From assembly GCA_900110395.1 (NCBI GenBank), contig FODP01000020.1:1-64000 (forward strand): 64,000 bases of DNA, in the 5' to 3' direction. The position numbers and the translations under genes were made by a program. The notes under the pieces were generated by a model, which saw only the letters and a program-made list of their open reading frames with translations, was not told the DNA's origin and ran no database searches. The stretch's first letter is position 1. Every line of letters starts with the position of its first letter. Shown here piece after piece: positions 14,729 to 23,073 of the stretch. This DNA is from Rhodospirillales bacterium URHD0017. Lineage in GTDB: Bacteria; Pseudomonadota; Alphaproteobacteria; Reyranellales; Reyranellaceae.

Positions 14729-16180
14729 ATGATCACCCTCCTCGCCCTCCTGCCGCTGCTGCTCGTGCTCGGCCTGCTGGCCTCCGGCCGCGTCAGCGCC
14801 CTGGTCGCCGGGCTGGCCGGTCTGTCGGCGACCCTGGCCGCCTCCTTCATCATCGTCCTGCAGAGCCGCGGCAGCGCCGTGCTCGGACCGCTGTTCCTGC
14901 GCGAGACAGCGGCCGGGGCGTGGCTGTCGTGGCATGTCATCGCCATCATCGCCGCCGGCATGTTCTTCCATCGCTGCCTGCAAGCACGAGGCGACCATGC
15001 CGCGGGCGGCACGCTCGAGGCCAATCCGCGACGCCTATGGTCGGTCTGCTTCCTGCTGGCGCCGTTCGGCGAGGCGGTGACGGGCTTCGGCATTGGCTAC
15101 ATCATCGCGCTCACAGGATTGCGCCGCATCGGCATCGGCGGCCTGCCGGCCCTGGTGCTCGGCCTCTACAGCCAGTCGCTGGTGCCATGGGGCGCACTCG
15201 CCATCGGCACGACCGTGGGCGCCACGCTCGCCGGACAGACGCCCAGCCAGCTCGGCCTGGGCTCGGCGATCCTGCAGGTGCCGATCCATGCCTTCTATCT
15301 CGTGCTCTACTGGCGCTTCGCGCGCGACGCCGGCGTCGCCGTATCGCTGGCGCAGAAGGTCGACGATGCCGTGTGGACCCTCCTGCTGCTCGGCCTGATC
15401 CTGCTGCTGAATATTTATAGCGACGTCGAGATCGCGGGCGCCGCGGCGACCGCGCTGCTGCTCGCCATCCGCTTCTGGCGCGACGAGCGGTCCGACGAGG
15501 CGCGGCTGATCGCGGCGCTCAAAGGCAATGCACCCTACGTCGCCCTTACCGTGGCGCTGTGCGCGACCCGGCTGGTGCCGCCATTGCGCGATCTGCTGAA
15601 GCCGCTGTGGGCGCTGAAGCCGTTCGACAACCAGCCGGCCTTCGCGCCGTTCTATGCGCCGGGCTTCTGGCTGGTCGCCATCGGGCTGATCGTGGTGTGG
15701 CGGGCGCGCGCGCCGTTGGGCCGCGTGGCAACCGAGGCCGGCCGCGGCGCCTGGCGGGCCTGCCTGGTCACCTTGCTGTTCGTGGTGATGGCCGAATTCT
15801 ATGTCGGCTCGGGCATGGCCGATTCGATTGCCGAGGCCTTGCGCTCCGCGGCGGGCCGCGGCGCCGCGCTCAGCGTGCCGGTGTTCGCGGCAGTCGGCGG
15901 CTTCCTCACCGGCGGCGGGGCCGCCGCCAACGCCATGCTGATGCCCATGGTGACGGCGCTCGCCCGCGCCATCGCCGTCGATCCCGCCTGGATCGCGGCG
16001 GTGCAGAACAGCATCTGCACCAACCTCACCATGCTGTCGCCGATCCGCGTCTCGATGGGAGCGGCGATCCTGGCGCTCGCGACGCCGGATTCGCTGCTCT
16101 ATCGCCGCGCCTGGCCGCTCGCGCTGCCGCCCTTGCTCACCGGTTTCGCCGCCATCGTGATCCTGCTGATACGCTCATGA
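14729..16180 (+). CDS. L-lactate permease family transporter
   Basis: The 483-residue integral membrane protein begins MITLLALLPLLLVLGLLASG and has a dozen or so hydrophobic segments. Conserved-looking loops are PFGEAVTGFGIGYIIAL and TGGGAAANAMLMPM with QNSICTNLTMLSP. These match the LctP family of proton-coupled lactate and glycolate carriers, somewhat shorter than the classic enterobacterial protein. ATG 14729 replaces longer frames that overlap the GFA gene. Its stop overlaps the protease start (ATGA). Confidence 0.8.
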   Translation: MITLLALLPLLLVLGLLASGRVSALVAGLAGLSATLAASFIIVLQSRGSAVLGPLFLRETAAGAWLSWHVIAIIAAGMFFHRCLQARGDHAAGGTLEANPRRLWSVCFLLAPFGEAVTGFGIGYIIALTGLRRIGIGGLPALVLGLYSQSLVPWGALAIGTTVGATLAGQTPSQLGLGSAILQVPIHAFYLVLYWRFARDAGVAVSLAQKVDDAVWTLLLLGLILLLNIYSDVEIAGAAATALLLAIRFWRDERSDEARLIAALKGNAPYVALTVALCATRLVPPLRDLLKPLWALKPFDNQPAFAPFYAPGFWLVAIGLIVVWRARAPLGRVATEAGRGAWRACLVTLLFVVMAEFYVGSGMADSIAEALRSAAGRGAALSVPVFAAVGGFLTGGGAAANAMLMPMVTALARAIAVDPAWIAAVQNSICTNLTMLSPIRVSMGAAILALATPDSLLYRRAWPLALPPLLTGFAAIVILLIRS

Positions 16181-17043
16181 CCCTGACCCGACGCCGCTTC
16201 GCTGCTGCCGCGCTTGCGCTTGCCGCAGCGCCTCGTCCCGCCGACGCCGTCATCGTCCTCGACAGCACCTGGCGCGCCGAAGGCGGCTTTCGCGCCCATC
16301 TTGCCCTCGCCGACCAGCCGCAGTTCGCCTCGGTGATCGCGCTCTCGAGCGACGACGGCCAGGTGTGGGGCTCAGGATCAGGCACCTGGATCGGCAATGT
16401 GCGCGGCCATGCCCGCATCCTCACCGCCGCTCACGTCTTCAACCGCGGCGGTGCCGCCGACGACTACGTCTATCGCGCACCCGACGGCACGGTGATGCAG
16501 GGCACCGATCTCGTCTTCCATCCGCTCTACAACTGGAACAACGCCGAGCGCACCGGCTACGACTTCGCCATCGTGCAACTTGACGGGCCGATCGACGATG
16601 CCGGCCCGCGACCCGCGCTCTATGGCGGCAATCGCGAGAAGGGCCAGCGCATCGTCATGGTCGGCTGGGGCAGTCGCGGCATCGGCTCGGTCGGCCAGAA
16701 GCCGAGATACTACATCGAGGTCGACAAGGCCGCGGCAACCAACAAGATCGACGACGTCCTGGACACCGTGCGCCCGGTGCCGAACAGCGGCGACGCCGGC
16801 AATTGGCTGGGGGTCACCCTGCGTCGCGAGAGCGAGGGCGCCGAGCGCCTCGACGGCATCCTGGGCTCAGGCGACAGCGGCGGCTCGGCCTGGCTCCGGA
16901 CGGACGGCGGCGGCTGGGCGATCTGTGGCGTCGCCGCCAACGGCAACGGCGACATCTACGGCTCGCAGTCCTGGTTCGCACGCGTCTCGGGCGTGCGCGA
17001 CTGGCTGGATGCCACGGTGCCCGGCTTGCGCTTCGCGACCTAG
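16177..17043 (+). CDS. Exported trypsin-like serine protease
   Basis: The 288-residue protein starts MTLTRRRFAAAALALAAAP, a twin-arginine-like signal. The catalytic triad is visible: His in ILTAAHVF, Asp in GYDFAIVQL and Ser in SGDSGGSAW (S1 family). It would act in the periplasm or outside; the substrate is unknown. The start overlaps the stop of the permease gene by four bases (ATGA), so the two are co-translated, although no functional link is obvious. Confidence 0.85.
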   Translation: MTLTRRRFAAAALALAAAPRPADAVIVLDSTWRAEGGFRAHLALADQPQFASVIALSSDDGQVWGSGSGTWIGNVRGHARILTAAHVFNRGGAADDYVYRAPDGTVMQGTDLVFHPLYNWNNAERTGYDFAIVQLDGPIDDAGPRPALYGGNREKGQRIVMVGWGSRGIGSVGQKPRYYIEVDKAAATNKIDDVLDTVRPVPNSGDAGNWLGVTLRRESEGAERLDGILGSGDSGGSAWLRTDGGGWAICGVAANGNGDIYGSQSWFARVSGVRDWLDATVPGLRFAT

Positions 17044-17095
17044 CGCTCGCTGTCATCCCGAGCGAAGCGAGGGAACTTTCCTGTGGCCTCAAAGG

Positions 17096-17119
17096 CCCCG
17101 CGCTACGGTAAGCGCGGGG
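17096..17119 (+). terminator. Strong hairpin after the protease gene
   Basis: CCCCGCGCT (17096-17104) and AGCGCGGGG (17111-17119) form a perfect 9-bp stem with a 6-base loop. There is no T run, so it may be a terminator or part of the repeat-like tract (ATCCCGAGCGAAGCGAGGG just before). Confidence 0.5.
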
Positions 17120-17195
17120 TACCCCCCGCGCCGGGTGACAGCTGGCGATTTGGCACTATGATCGCGCCCTCAACGAAATCCTGCGGGAGTGGACG

Positions 17196-18065
17196 ATGGC
17201 CAAGGTGGCATTTCTCGGTCTGGGCGTGATGGGCTTCCCGATGGCGGGGCATCTTGCCGCCAAGGGTCATGACGTCACGGTCTACAACAGGACCTTCGCC
17301 AAGGCCGAGGCCTGGACGCAGAAGCACAAGGGCAAGGCCGCCAAGACGCCCAAGGAGGCGGCGGCCGGCCAGGAGATCGTGTTCTCCTGCGTCGGCAACG
17401 ACGAGCATCTGCGCGCCGTCGTGCTGGGCGACAACGGCGCGTTTGCCGGCATGGCCAAGGGGTCGATCTTCTTCGACAACACCACGGCCTCGGCCGACAT
17501 CGCGCGCGAGCTGCACGCCGAGGGCAAGAGGCGCGGCTTCGACTTCATCGACGCACCGGTGTCGGGCGGCCAGGCCGGCGCCGAGAACGGCCAGCTCACC
17601 GTGATGTGCGGCGGCGAGCAGGCGCCGTTCGACAAGGCCAAGCCCGTCGCCGACGCCTACTCCAAGGCGTTGACCCTGATCGGCCCGCCGGGCTCGGGCC
17701 AGATCACCAAGATGATGAACCAGATGTGCATCGCCGGCATCGTCCAGGGCCTCGCCGAGGCGCTGAACCTCGGGCAGCGCTCGGGCCTCGACATGGAGAA
17801 GGTGATCAGCGCCATCTCCAAGGGCGCGGCGCAAAGCTGGCAGATGGACAATCGCTGGAAGGCGATGGTCGAGGGCAAGTTCGAGTTCGGCTTCGCCGTC
17901 GACTGGATGCGCAAGGATCTCGGCATCAGCATGGCCGAGGGCAAGCGCGCCAAGGCGGCGATGCCGCTGGTCGCCCTGGTCGACCAGTTCTATGACCGCG
18001 TGCAGCAGCGCGGCGGCGGCCGCTGGGACACCTGCAGCCTGATCCAGCCCCTGCAGAAGCCGTAA
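17196..18065 (+). CDS. 3-hydroxyisobutyrate dehydrogenase-family NAD(P)-dependent oxidoreductase
   Basis: The 289-residue enzyme has the nucleotide-binding start FLGLGVMGFPMAGHL, the substrate motif DAPVSGGQAGAENG and the catalytic lysine in GSGQITKMMNQ. The family oxidises or reduces beta-hydroxyacids (3-hydroxyisobutyrate, tartronate semialdehyde and others); the substrate cannot be fixed from sequence. It heads a five-gene same-strand set with GST, a Bug receptor and a racemase-fold protein, which suggests a role in carboxylate catabolism. Confidence 0.88.
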   Translation: MAKVAFLGLGVMGFPMAGHLAAKGHDVTVYNRTFAKAEAWTQKHKGKAAKTPKEAAAGQEIVFSCVGNDEHLRAVVLGDNGAFAGMAKGSIFFDNTTASADIARELHAEGKRRGFDFIDAPVSGGQAGAENGQLTVMCGGEQAPFDKAKPVADAYSKALTLIGPPGSGQITKMMNQMCIAGIVQGLAEALNLGQRSGLDMEKVISAISKGAAQSWQMDNRWKAMVEGKFEFGFAVDWMRKDLGISMAEGKRAKAAMPLVALVDQFYDRVQQRGGGRWDTCSLIQPLQKP

Positions 18066-18076
18066 GAGGCGCCGCG

Positions 18077-18712
18077 ATGGTCGACTACAAGCTCTGGGGC
18101 CGCGCCGGTTGGGGCTCGACCATCGTCGAGGCGCAGCTCGTCTGGTACGGGCTGCCCTACACGTTCGAGGCCGTCGAGGACCTGTTCCGCACGCCCGATG
18201 CCGACGCCAAGCTGAAGAAGGTCAATCCGCTGGCCCAGGTGCCGACCCTCGAGATGCCCGACGGCAGCGTCATGAGCGAGAGTGCCGCGATCACGCTCCT
18301 GCTCGCCGACATCACGGGCAGGGACTCGCTGGTGCCGCTGGGAGATGCCAAGCAGCGCGGCAAGTTCCTGCGTTGGCTGGTGTTCATCGTCGCCAACGTC
18401 TATCCGACCTTCACCTATGCCGACGATCCGTCGCGCTTCGTGTCGGTCAATGCCGCGCGCGATCCCTTCCGTGCCGCCAACGATGCCTATGCCCAGCGGC
18501 TGTGGCGCCAGATCGAGAGCGAGGCGGGCAGCCCGTGGTTCCTCGGCGAACGCTTTTCCGCGCTCGACATCTACATTGACATCATGACCCGCTGGCGGCC
18601 CAAGCGCGGCTGGTTCGAGACCGAGACGCCTCACCTTTTCGCCATCGCGCGCCGCGCCGACCAGGTGCCGCAGCTCGGCGAGGTGTGGCAGCGCAACTTC
18701 CCGGCCGGCTGA
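18077..18712 (+). CDS. Glutathione S-transferase family protein
   Basis: The 211-residue protein has an N-terminal thioredoxin-like half (GLPYTFEAVEDLF, NPLAQVPTLEMPDG, MSESAAITLLLAD, the last being the gamma-Glu/Ser glutathione contact) and a helical C-terminal half (GSPWFLGERFSALDIYIDIM). This is the standard GST fold. The substrate is unknown. It lies 11 bases after the dehydrogenase gene. Confidence 0.88.
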   Translation: MVDYKLWGRAGWGSTIVEAQLVWYGLPYTFEAVEDLFRTPDADAKLKKVNPLAQVPTLEMPDGSVMSESAAITLLLADITGRDSLVPLGDAKQRGKFLRWLVFIVANVYPTFTYADDPSRFVSVNAARDPFRAANDAYAQRLWRQIESEAGSPWFLGERFSALDIYIDIMTRWRPKRGWFETETPHLFAIARRADQVPQLGEVWQRNFPAG

Positions 18713-18720
18713 GGGTCACC

Positions 18721-19689
18721 ATGCAGCGTCGCCATTTCGTCGCGCTCGGCCTCGCCGCGCTTGCAGCACCGGCTGAGACTCAGGCCCAGGCCACCTATCC
18801 CGACAAGCCGATCACCATGGTGGTGCCCGCGCCGCCGGGCGGCGGCACCGACTTGGTCGCCCGCCTCTACTCCGATCGCCTGGGCCAGGAACTCGGCCAG
18901 CAGGTGATCGTCGACAACAAGGGCGGCGGCAACGGCAATGTCGGCACGGCGATCGTCGCGCGCGCCAAGCCTGACGGCTACACGCTGCTCATGCAGTACT
19001 CGGCCTATCACTCGGCCAATCCGGCGCTGATCAAGGAGCTCAACTGGAAGCCCGACGATTTCGCCGGCGTCGCCATGGGCGCGGTGGCGCCGCATGTCAT
19101 CGTGACGCCCAAGAAGGTGCCAGCCGACGACCTCAAGAGCTTCATCGCCTACGCCAAGGCCAACCCGGGCAAGCTCAACTACGCCTCGGTCGGCCAAGGT
19201 TCGGTGCCGCATCTCGGCGGCGTGCTCCTGAACAAGGCGGCCGGCATCGATCTCACCCACGTGCCCTACAAGGGCGCCGGGCCGGCCACGGCCGATCTGG
19301 TGGCGGGACAGGTCGAGCTGATGGTGGTGACGCCGCCCTCGGTGTCGGGCCACATCCGCAGCGGCGCAGTGAAGGCGCTGGCGCTGGCGAGCGAGCAGCG
19401 TCATCCGGCGTTCGCCGAGATCCCGACCACGGCGGAGGCAGGGCTGCCCGGCTTCAAGCTCGACGGCTGGTTCGCGCTGTTCGCCCCCGCCGGCACGCCG
19501 CAGCCCATCATCGACAAGCTGAACGCAGCGATGCGCAAGATCGCGAAGATGGACGTCGTCAGGGAGCGCGCCAACCAGCTTGGCACGGTGCTGAAGGACT
19601 GGACGCCCGCCGAGATGGACAAGTTCGCCAGGAGCGAGGTCGCCGAGTGGGGCAAGGTGATCCGCGACAACAACATCACGATGGACTGA
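18721..19689 (+). CDS. Bug/TctC-family tripartite tricarboxylate transporter receptor
   Basis: The 322-residue periplasmic binding protein has a signal peptide (MQRRHFVALGLAALAAP, ending near AQA), then YPDKPITMVVPAPPGGGTDL, VDNKGGGNGNVGT and THVPYKGAGPA, all typical of Bug receptors that bind carboxylates. No TctA or TctB membrane genes lie next to it, as is usual for orphan Bug genes. ATG 18721 follows the GST stop by six bases. Confidence 0.92.
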   Translation: MQRRHFVALGLAALAAPAETQAQATYPDKPITMVVPAPPGGGTDLVARLYSDRLGQELGQQVIVDNKGGGNGNVGTAIVARAKPDGYTLLMQYSAYHSANPALIKELNWKPDDFAGVAMGAVAPHVIVTPKKVPADDLKSFIAYAKANPGKLNYASVGQGSVPHLGGVLLNKAAGIDLTHVPYKGAGPATADLVAGQVELMVVTPPSVSGHIRSGAVKALALASEQRHPAFAEIPTTAEAGLPGFKLDGWFALFAPAGTPQPIIDKLNAAMRKIAKMDVVRERANQLGTVLKDWTPAEMDKFARSEVAEWGKVIRDNNITMD

Positions 19690-19695
19690 GCCGCG

Positions 19696-20379
19696 ATGGC
19701 CTGCGTCGGGATCGTGGGCGGCCTCGGCGTCGGCGCCACGGTCGACTACTACAAGCGCATCACCGCGGCCTGCAAGGCACGCGGCTTCGTGCCCGACCTG
19801 GTGTTCGTGCACGCCGACGTCGATCGCGGCCAGGGTTACGTGCGCGAGGGCAAGCTCGACGCGCTGGCCGACTATCTCGCGGGCTTCATCGAGCGGCTGG
19901 GCCGCGCCGGCGCCGAGGTGGCGGTGCTGCCCGCGGTGACGCCGCACATCTGCATCGCCGAACTGACGCCACGCCTGAAGGTGCCGCTGATCAACATCGT
20001 CGAGGCCATCGGTGCGGAGCTTCGCAAGCGGCAGCTGAAGCGCGTCGCGCTGTTCGGCACGACCTTCACCATGCAAGGCAGCCTGTGGGGCCAGCTTTCC
20101 GGCGTGGAGATCGTGAAGCCCAGCCCCGACGAGATCGCCTTCGTCGGCCGGGCCTACCAGCGCATCCTCGACACCCAGCGCGGCCACGACGAGGACACGG
20201 CCGGCCTGCGCCGCATCGCGGCCGAGCTGCAGCGCCGCGACGGCGTCGAGGCGATCCTGCTCGCTGGTACCGACCTCGCCGTGATCTTCGACGAGGAGAC
20301 AGCGGGCTTTCCCTGCATCGACTGCGCCCGCGTGCACATCGACGCCATCGTCGAATGGCTTTCCGCCGGAGGACGATGA
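19696..20379 (+). CDS. Aspartate/glutamate racemase-fold protein lacking both catalytic Cys
   Basis: The 227-residue protein has the racemase opening MACVGIVGGLGVGATVDYY and paired domains. The first active-site position reads PAVTPHI, where the family has a Cys-, Asn- or Met-Thr motif. The second reads LLAGTDLAVIF, where LGCTE is expected, so both Cys are missing. It may not racemise; a hydratase, isomerase or binding role is possible. It lies between the Bug receptor and DUF1330 genes with very short gaps. Confidence 0.75.
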   Translation: MACVGIVGGLGVGATVDYYKRITAACKARGFVPDLVFVHADVDRGQGYVREGKLDALADYLAGFIERLGRAGAEVAVLPAVTPHICIAELTPRLKVPLINIVEAIGAELRKRQLKRVALFGTTFTMQGSLWGQLSGVEIVKPSPDEIAFVGRAYQRILDTQRGHDEDTAGLRRIAAELQRRDGVEAILLAGTDLAVIFDEETAGFPCIDCARVHIDAIVEWLSAGGR

Positions 20380-20669
20380 TGGCCAAGGGCTATTGGATGT
20401 TCCACGTCACGGTGAACGATCCGGACACCTACCAGAAGTATATCGATCACGACGCCCCGGTTTTCGCCAAGTACGGCGGCCGCTTCCTCGCGCGCGGCGG
20501 CGCGTTCCAGGCGCTCGAGGGGAGCGCCCGCCAGCGCCACGTGATCATCGAGTTCGACAGCTACGAGACGGCCTTGGCCTACTACCACTCGTCGGACTAC
20601 CAGGCGGCGGCCGAGTTTCGCCGGCGCTCGGCGATCGCCGACCTGGTGATCGTCAAAGGCGTCGACTGA
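20376..20669 (+). CDS. DUF1330 domain-containing protein
   Basis: The 97-residue protein (MMAKGYWMFHVTVNDPDTYQ, then GGRFLARGGAF and HVIIEFDSYETALAYYHS) is a standard DUF1330 member, a dimeric ferredoxin-like alpha/beta fold of unknown function. Its start overlaps the racemase-fold stop (ATGA), so it is the last gene of that operon. Confidence 0.9.
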   Translation: MMAKGYWMFHVTVNDPDTYQKYIDHDAPVFAKYGGRFLARGGAFQALEGSARQRHVIIEFDSYETALAYYHSSDYQAAAEFRRRSAIADLVIVKGVD

Positions 20670-20672
20670 CGT

Positions 20673-20832
20673 CTTGCCGGACCGCGGGCCTCCAGGCCCG
20701 CCTCATTGCTGGGAGCGCGCCACTCCGTGGCGCTCATGGGCTGTGTGATCCACAAAAGATGCGCCACGGAGTGGCGCGCTCCCAGCAAAGATGATGACCA
20801 TGAGCGGGCCTGGAGGCCCGCGGTCCGGCAAG
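20673..20832. repeat. 160-bp nested palindromic repeat element
   Basis: The outer arms 20673-20701 and 20804-20832 are perfect 29-base reverse complements. Inside, TGCTGGG (20707) pairs with CCCAGCA (20787), and each inner arm holds its own hairpin GCGCCAC-TCC-GTGGCGC or its complement. A related core lies at 48365-48446. Sitting between two convergent genes, it can act as a two-way terminator; it also looks like a REP/BIME-type element. Confidence 0.85.
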
Positions 20833-20833
20833 A

Positions 20834-21304
20834 TCATGACAGCGGCTTCGTCATGTCCAACACAGCCAGATCGCGGCCGCCGCGCCGCACGGTGGAGCGC
20901 TGCTGGCGCATGAAGCCGTGCTGGCGGTAGAAGGGCACGGCGTTGAGCGTCGCCTGTAGCGACAGCACGCTGACGCCACGTCGCCGGACCTCGTCCTCTG
21001 CCGCCTGCAACAACAGGTGTCCAGCGCCCCTGCCCTTCGCGGGATCGACGTAGAGACCGAACAGCATCGTCTCCTTGATCGACGCAAAGCCCACGACGGC
21101 ATCCTCCCGCTCGGCCACCAGTATGGTCTCGCCGCCGTCGGTCATGGCGTGGCGAAATCCCTGGGGGTCACGGTCGCGCAGCCAAGCTTCGATCTCGTCT
21201 GCGGTGTAGGCACCGAGGCACAGTGCTCGCACCGAAGCCATGTGCAAGGCGCAGAGCGCCTCGGCATCAGCCGGCGTTGCCGGGCGGATCGTGAAGGCAG
21301 CCAT
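20834..21304 (-). CDS. GNAT family N-acetyltransferase
   Basis: The 156-residue protein has the four GNAT motifs: AAFTIRPATPADAEAL, VVGFASIKETMLFGLYVDP, the acetyl-CoA loop GRGAGHLLLQAAEDE and the closing LNAVPFYRQHGF. The substrate is unknown. ATG 21304 is used because the longer upstream frame overlaps the next gene. It is followed by the palindromic element. Confidence 0.9.
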   Translation of the reverse strand: MAAFTIRPATPADAEALCALHMASVRALCLGAYTADEIEAWLRDRDPQGFRHAMTDGGETILVAEREDAVVGFASIKETMLFGLYVDPAKGRGAGHLLLQAAEDEVRRRGVSVLSLQATLNAVPFYRQHGFMRQQRSTVRRGGRDLAVLDMTKPLS

Positions 21305-21314
21305 GACGGCCGCC

Positions 21315-21569
21315 TCAGAAGATCTGCCGGATGCCCACGATCTGAGAGAGACAGCGGCCGACAAGGTCAGCGGTGTCGGGCTCGAGCCCTTCGACCTCGA
21401 TCTCGACCGACAACTGGTCGGCATCGGCCAGGGCGAAGACGCGCGCGGGCACCAGCCCACGCTTGGCCAGAAGCTCGAGCGCGCGCGGCAGCACGCCGGG
21501 CTCGGCGTCGGCTTCGAAACAGTATCGGACGGTGGACGAGTTGCGCTTAAGAGCGAGGACGGACGACAT
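21315..21569 (-). CDS. ACT-domain protein (IlvH-like small subunit type)
   Basis: The 84-residue protein MSSVLALKRNSSTVRYCFEA, with DAEPGVLPRALELLAKRGL and LSVEIEVEGLEPD, is a stand-alone ACT domain (beta-alpha-beta-beta-alpha-beta). Similar short proteins resemble the regulatory subunit of acetolactate synthase, but no catalytic subunit is nearby. ATG 21569 follows GGGAGC. It lies 10 bases upstream of the GNAT gene on the same strand. Confidence 0.8.
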   Translation of the reverse strand: MSSVLALKRNSSTVRYCFEADAEPGVLPRALELLAKRGLVPARVFALADADQLSVEIEVEGLEPDTADLVGRCLSQIVGIRQIF

Positions 21570-21737
21570 GGAACAGCTCCCTTGCAGACGGACGAACAGC
21601 GACGCTCCGGTTTGCAGTGCAAACCGAGGTGCTAATTCGCCGGGCAAGGAGGTCCATGCGGGCCATGACGTCACTATAGCGCTCGGAACGCCGGGCGGGC
21701 TACGCTTTCCTGAACGAGTGAAAGGGATGAAACAAAG

Positions 21738-22553
21738 ATGCGTTCAACGCCCATCTACGAGGTGCATGCCGTCAAATATGCCCACTTGCCGCGCAAGGCT
21801 TGGGAAGTGCAGATCACGCCGGACCCGCACGATGCCGACTTCCCCATGGACTATTTCGTCTGGGTGGCGATCCCGCTCGACGAAGCGGGCAACCGGGCGA
21901 TCGGCGGCAAGCCGATCGTGATCGACACCGGCTTCAACGCCCAGGTCGGCCAGCAGCGCGGTCGCGAGGTGAAGCGCAATCCTGCCGACCTTCTCAGCGA
22001 CCTCGGCATCGACCCGAAGGACGTCGAGGACGTCATCATCACCCACCTGCACTACGACCATGTCGGCAACTGGGACAAGTTCCCCAAGGCGCGCTTCCAC
22101 CTGCAGGACAAGGAGATGCAGTTCGCCACTGGCCGGCACATGTGCCAGGCGCCGTTCCGTCATGCCTTCGAGGTCGAGGATATCGTCGGCATGGTGCGCG
22201 CGGTCTACGGCCAGCGCGTGGTGTTCCATGATGGCGACGAGGAGATCCAGCCCGGCCTCTCGGTGCACCTGATCGGCGGCCACACCATGGGCATTCAGTC
22301 GGTGCGCGTGATGACCCGCAATGGCTGGATGGTTCTGGCTTCGGACGCCAGCCACTACTACTGGGGCATCCGCGACAGGAAGCTGTTCTCGATCGTCTAC
22401 TCGGTGGCCGACATGCTGGCGGGATACGACAAGCTCGCGAAGCTGGCCGACGGCCACATCGACATGGTCGTGCCCGGCCACGACGCCGAGGTGATGAAGA
22501 AGTACCCGGCGTCGCGCGACGACCTGAAGGGGATATCAGTCAGGCTCGACTGA
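21738..22553 (+). CDS. N-acyl-homoserine-lactonase-like metallo-beta-lactamase-fold hydrolase
   Basis: The 271-residue protein carries HLHYDHVGN (103-111), the HxHxDH dizinc motif, with later LIGGHTMG and VVPGHDAEV supplying further His and Asp ligands. The N-terminal MRSTPIYEVHAVKYAHLPRK and the long insertion match the quorum-quenching-lactonase-like branch. Whether it opens acyl-homoserine lactones or other esters is unknown. It is a single gene, convergent with a small lipoprotein gene. Confidence 0.85.
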   Translation: MRSTPIYEVHAVKYAHLPRKAWEVQITPDPHDADFPMDYFVWVAIPLDEAGNRAIGGKPIVIDTGFNAQVGQQRGREVKRNPADLLSDLGIDPKDVEDVIITHLHYDHVGNWDKFPKARFHLQDKEMQFATGRHMCQAPFRHAFEVEDIVGMVRAVYGQRVVFHDGDEEIQPGLSVHLIGGHTMGIQSVRVMTRNGWMVLASDASHYYWGIRDRKLFSIVYSVADMLAGYDKLAKLADGHIDMVVPGHDAEVMKKYPASRDDLKGISVRLD

Positions 22554-22666
22554 TGCCCAGCCCCCGTCAGGGACGCGTCAGAGCCACGAGCCACGGACGA
22601 ACACAGATGAGCCCGACCGGGCATCCGTGCGTATCGAATGTTCACCTGTGAAGGCGCGCCACCCAA

Positions 22667-22685
22667 GACGGAGCTTCGCTCCGTC
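22667..22685. terminator. Hairpin between convergent genes
   Basis: GACGGAGC (22667-22674), TTC and GCTCCGTC (22678-22685) form a perfect 8-bp stem between the lactonase-like gene and the lipoprotein gene. It is suited to termination in both directions. Confidence 0.5.
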
Positions 22686-22727
22686 CAGTGACGCGCCAAT
22701 CCGAAAATCGGATCTCTTGCCGACCGG

Positions 22728-22892
22728 TTAGCCGCGAACAGGTGGCATCGGAGGCGGAGGCGGCGGCGGCGGGGGCGCGGAGGCAACCGGCGGCGGCGGC
22801 GGGGGCGGGTTCGAGGAGCATCCCGCAGCGACCAGCGCCGCTGGCAGCATGATGGCCAGCAGCGCAAGGCGAACCATTTTGACGTCAGACAT
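22728..22892 (-). CDS. Small proline-rich lipoprotein
   Basis: A 54-residue frame starts MSDVKMVRLALLAIMLPAAL and has a lipobox ending VAAGC, so Cys25 would be lipidated after signal peptidase II cleavage. The mature part is almost only proline (runs of seven and eight Pro around VASA) and ends MPPVRG. GGAGGAAG stands just before the ATG, a strong ribosome binding site. The proline runs could span periplasmic peptidoglycan. Function is unknown. Confidence 0.7.
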   Translation of the reverse strand: MSDVKMVRLALLAIMLPAALVAAGCSSNPPPPPPPVASAPPPPPPPPPMPPVRG

Positions 22893-23073
22893 CCGCTTCC
22901 TCCAGAGTTGAGGGACTCGACCACACTACACTCATCTGGTGGGGTCGACTGGGATCAACGCCGAATGAGGCATTCCGGTTCCTGCCCCATGGCAAAATAT
23001 TGGCTGCGCCGAGGACGCCGGCGGCACTCAATGAAAACCTTGCTTTTTCAATCGCTTGGCCCAAGCTCATGCC

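Noticed and set aside
18631..20337. 568-codon open frame on the minus strand
   Set aside because: It lies opposite three genes with clear families (GST, Bug receptor, racemase fold). Its His/Asp/Arg/Val-rich sequence is typical of antisense frames in GC-rich codons.
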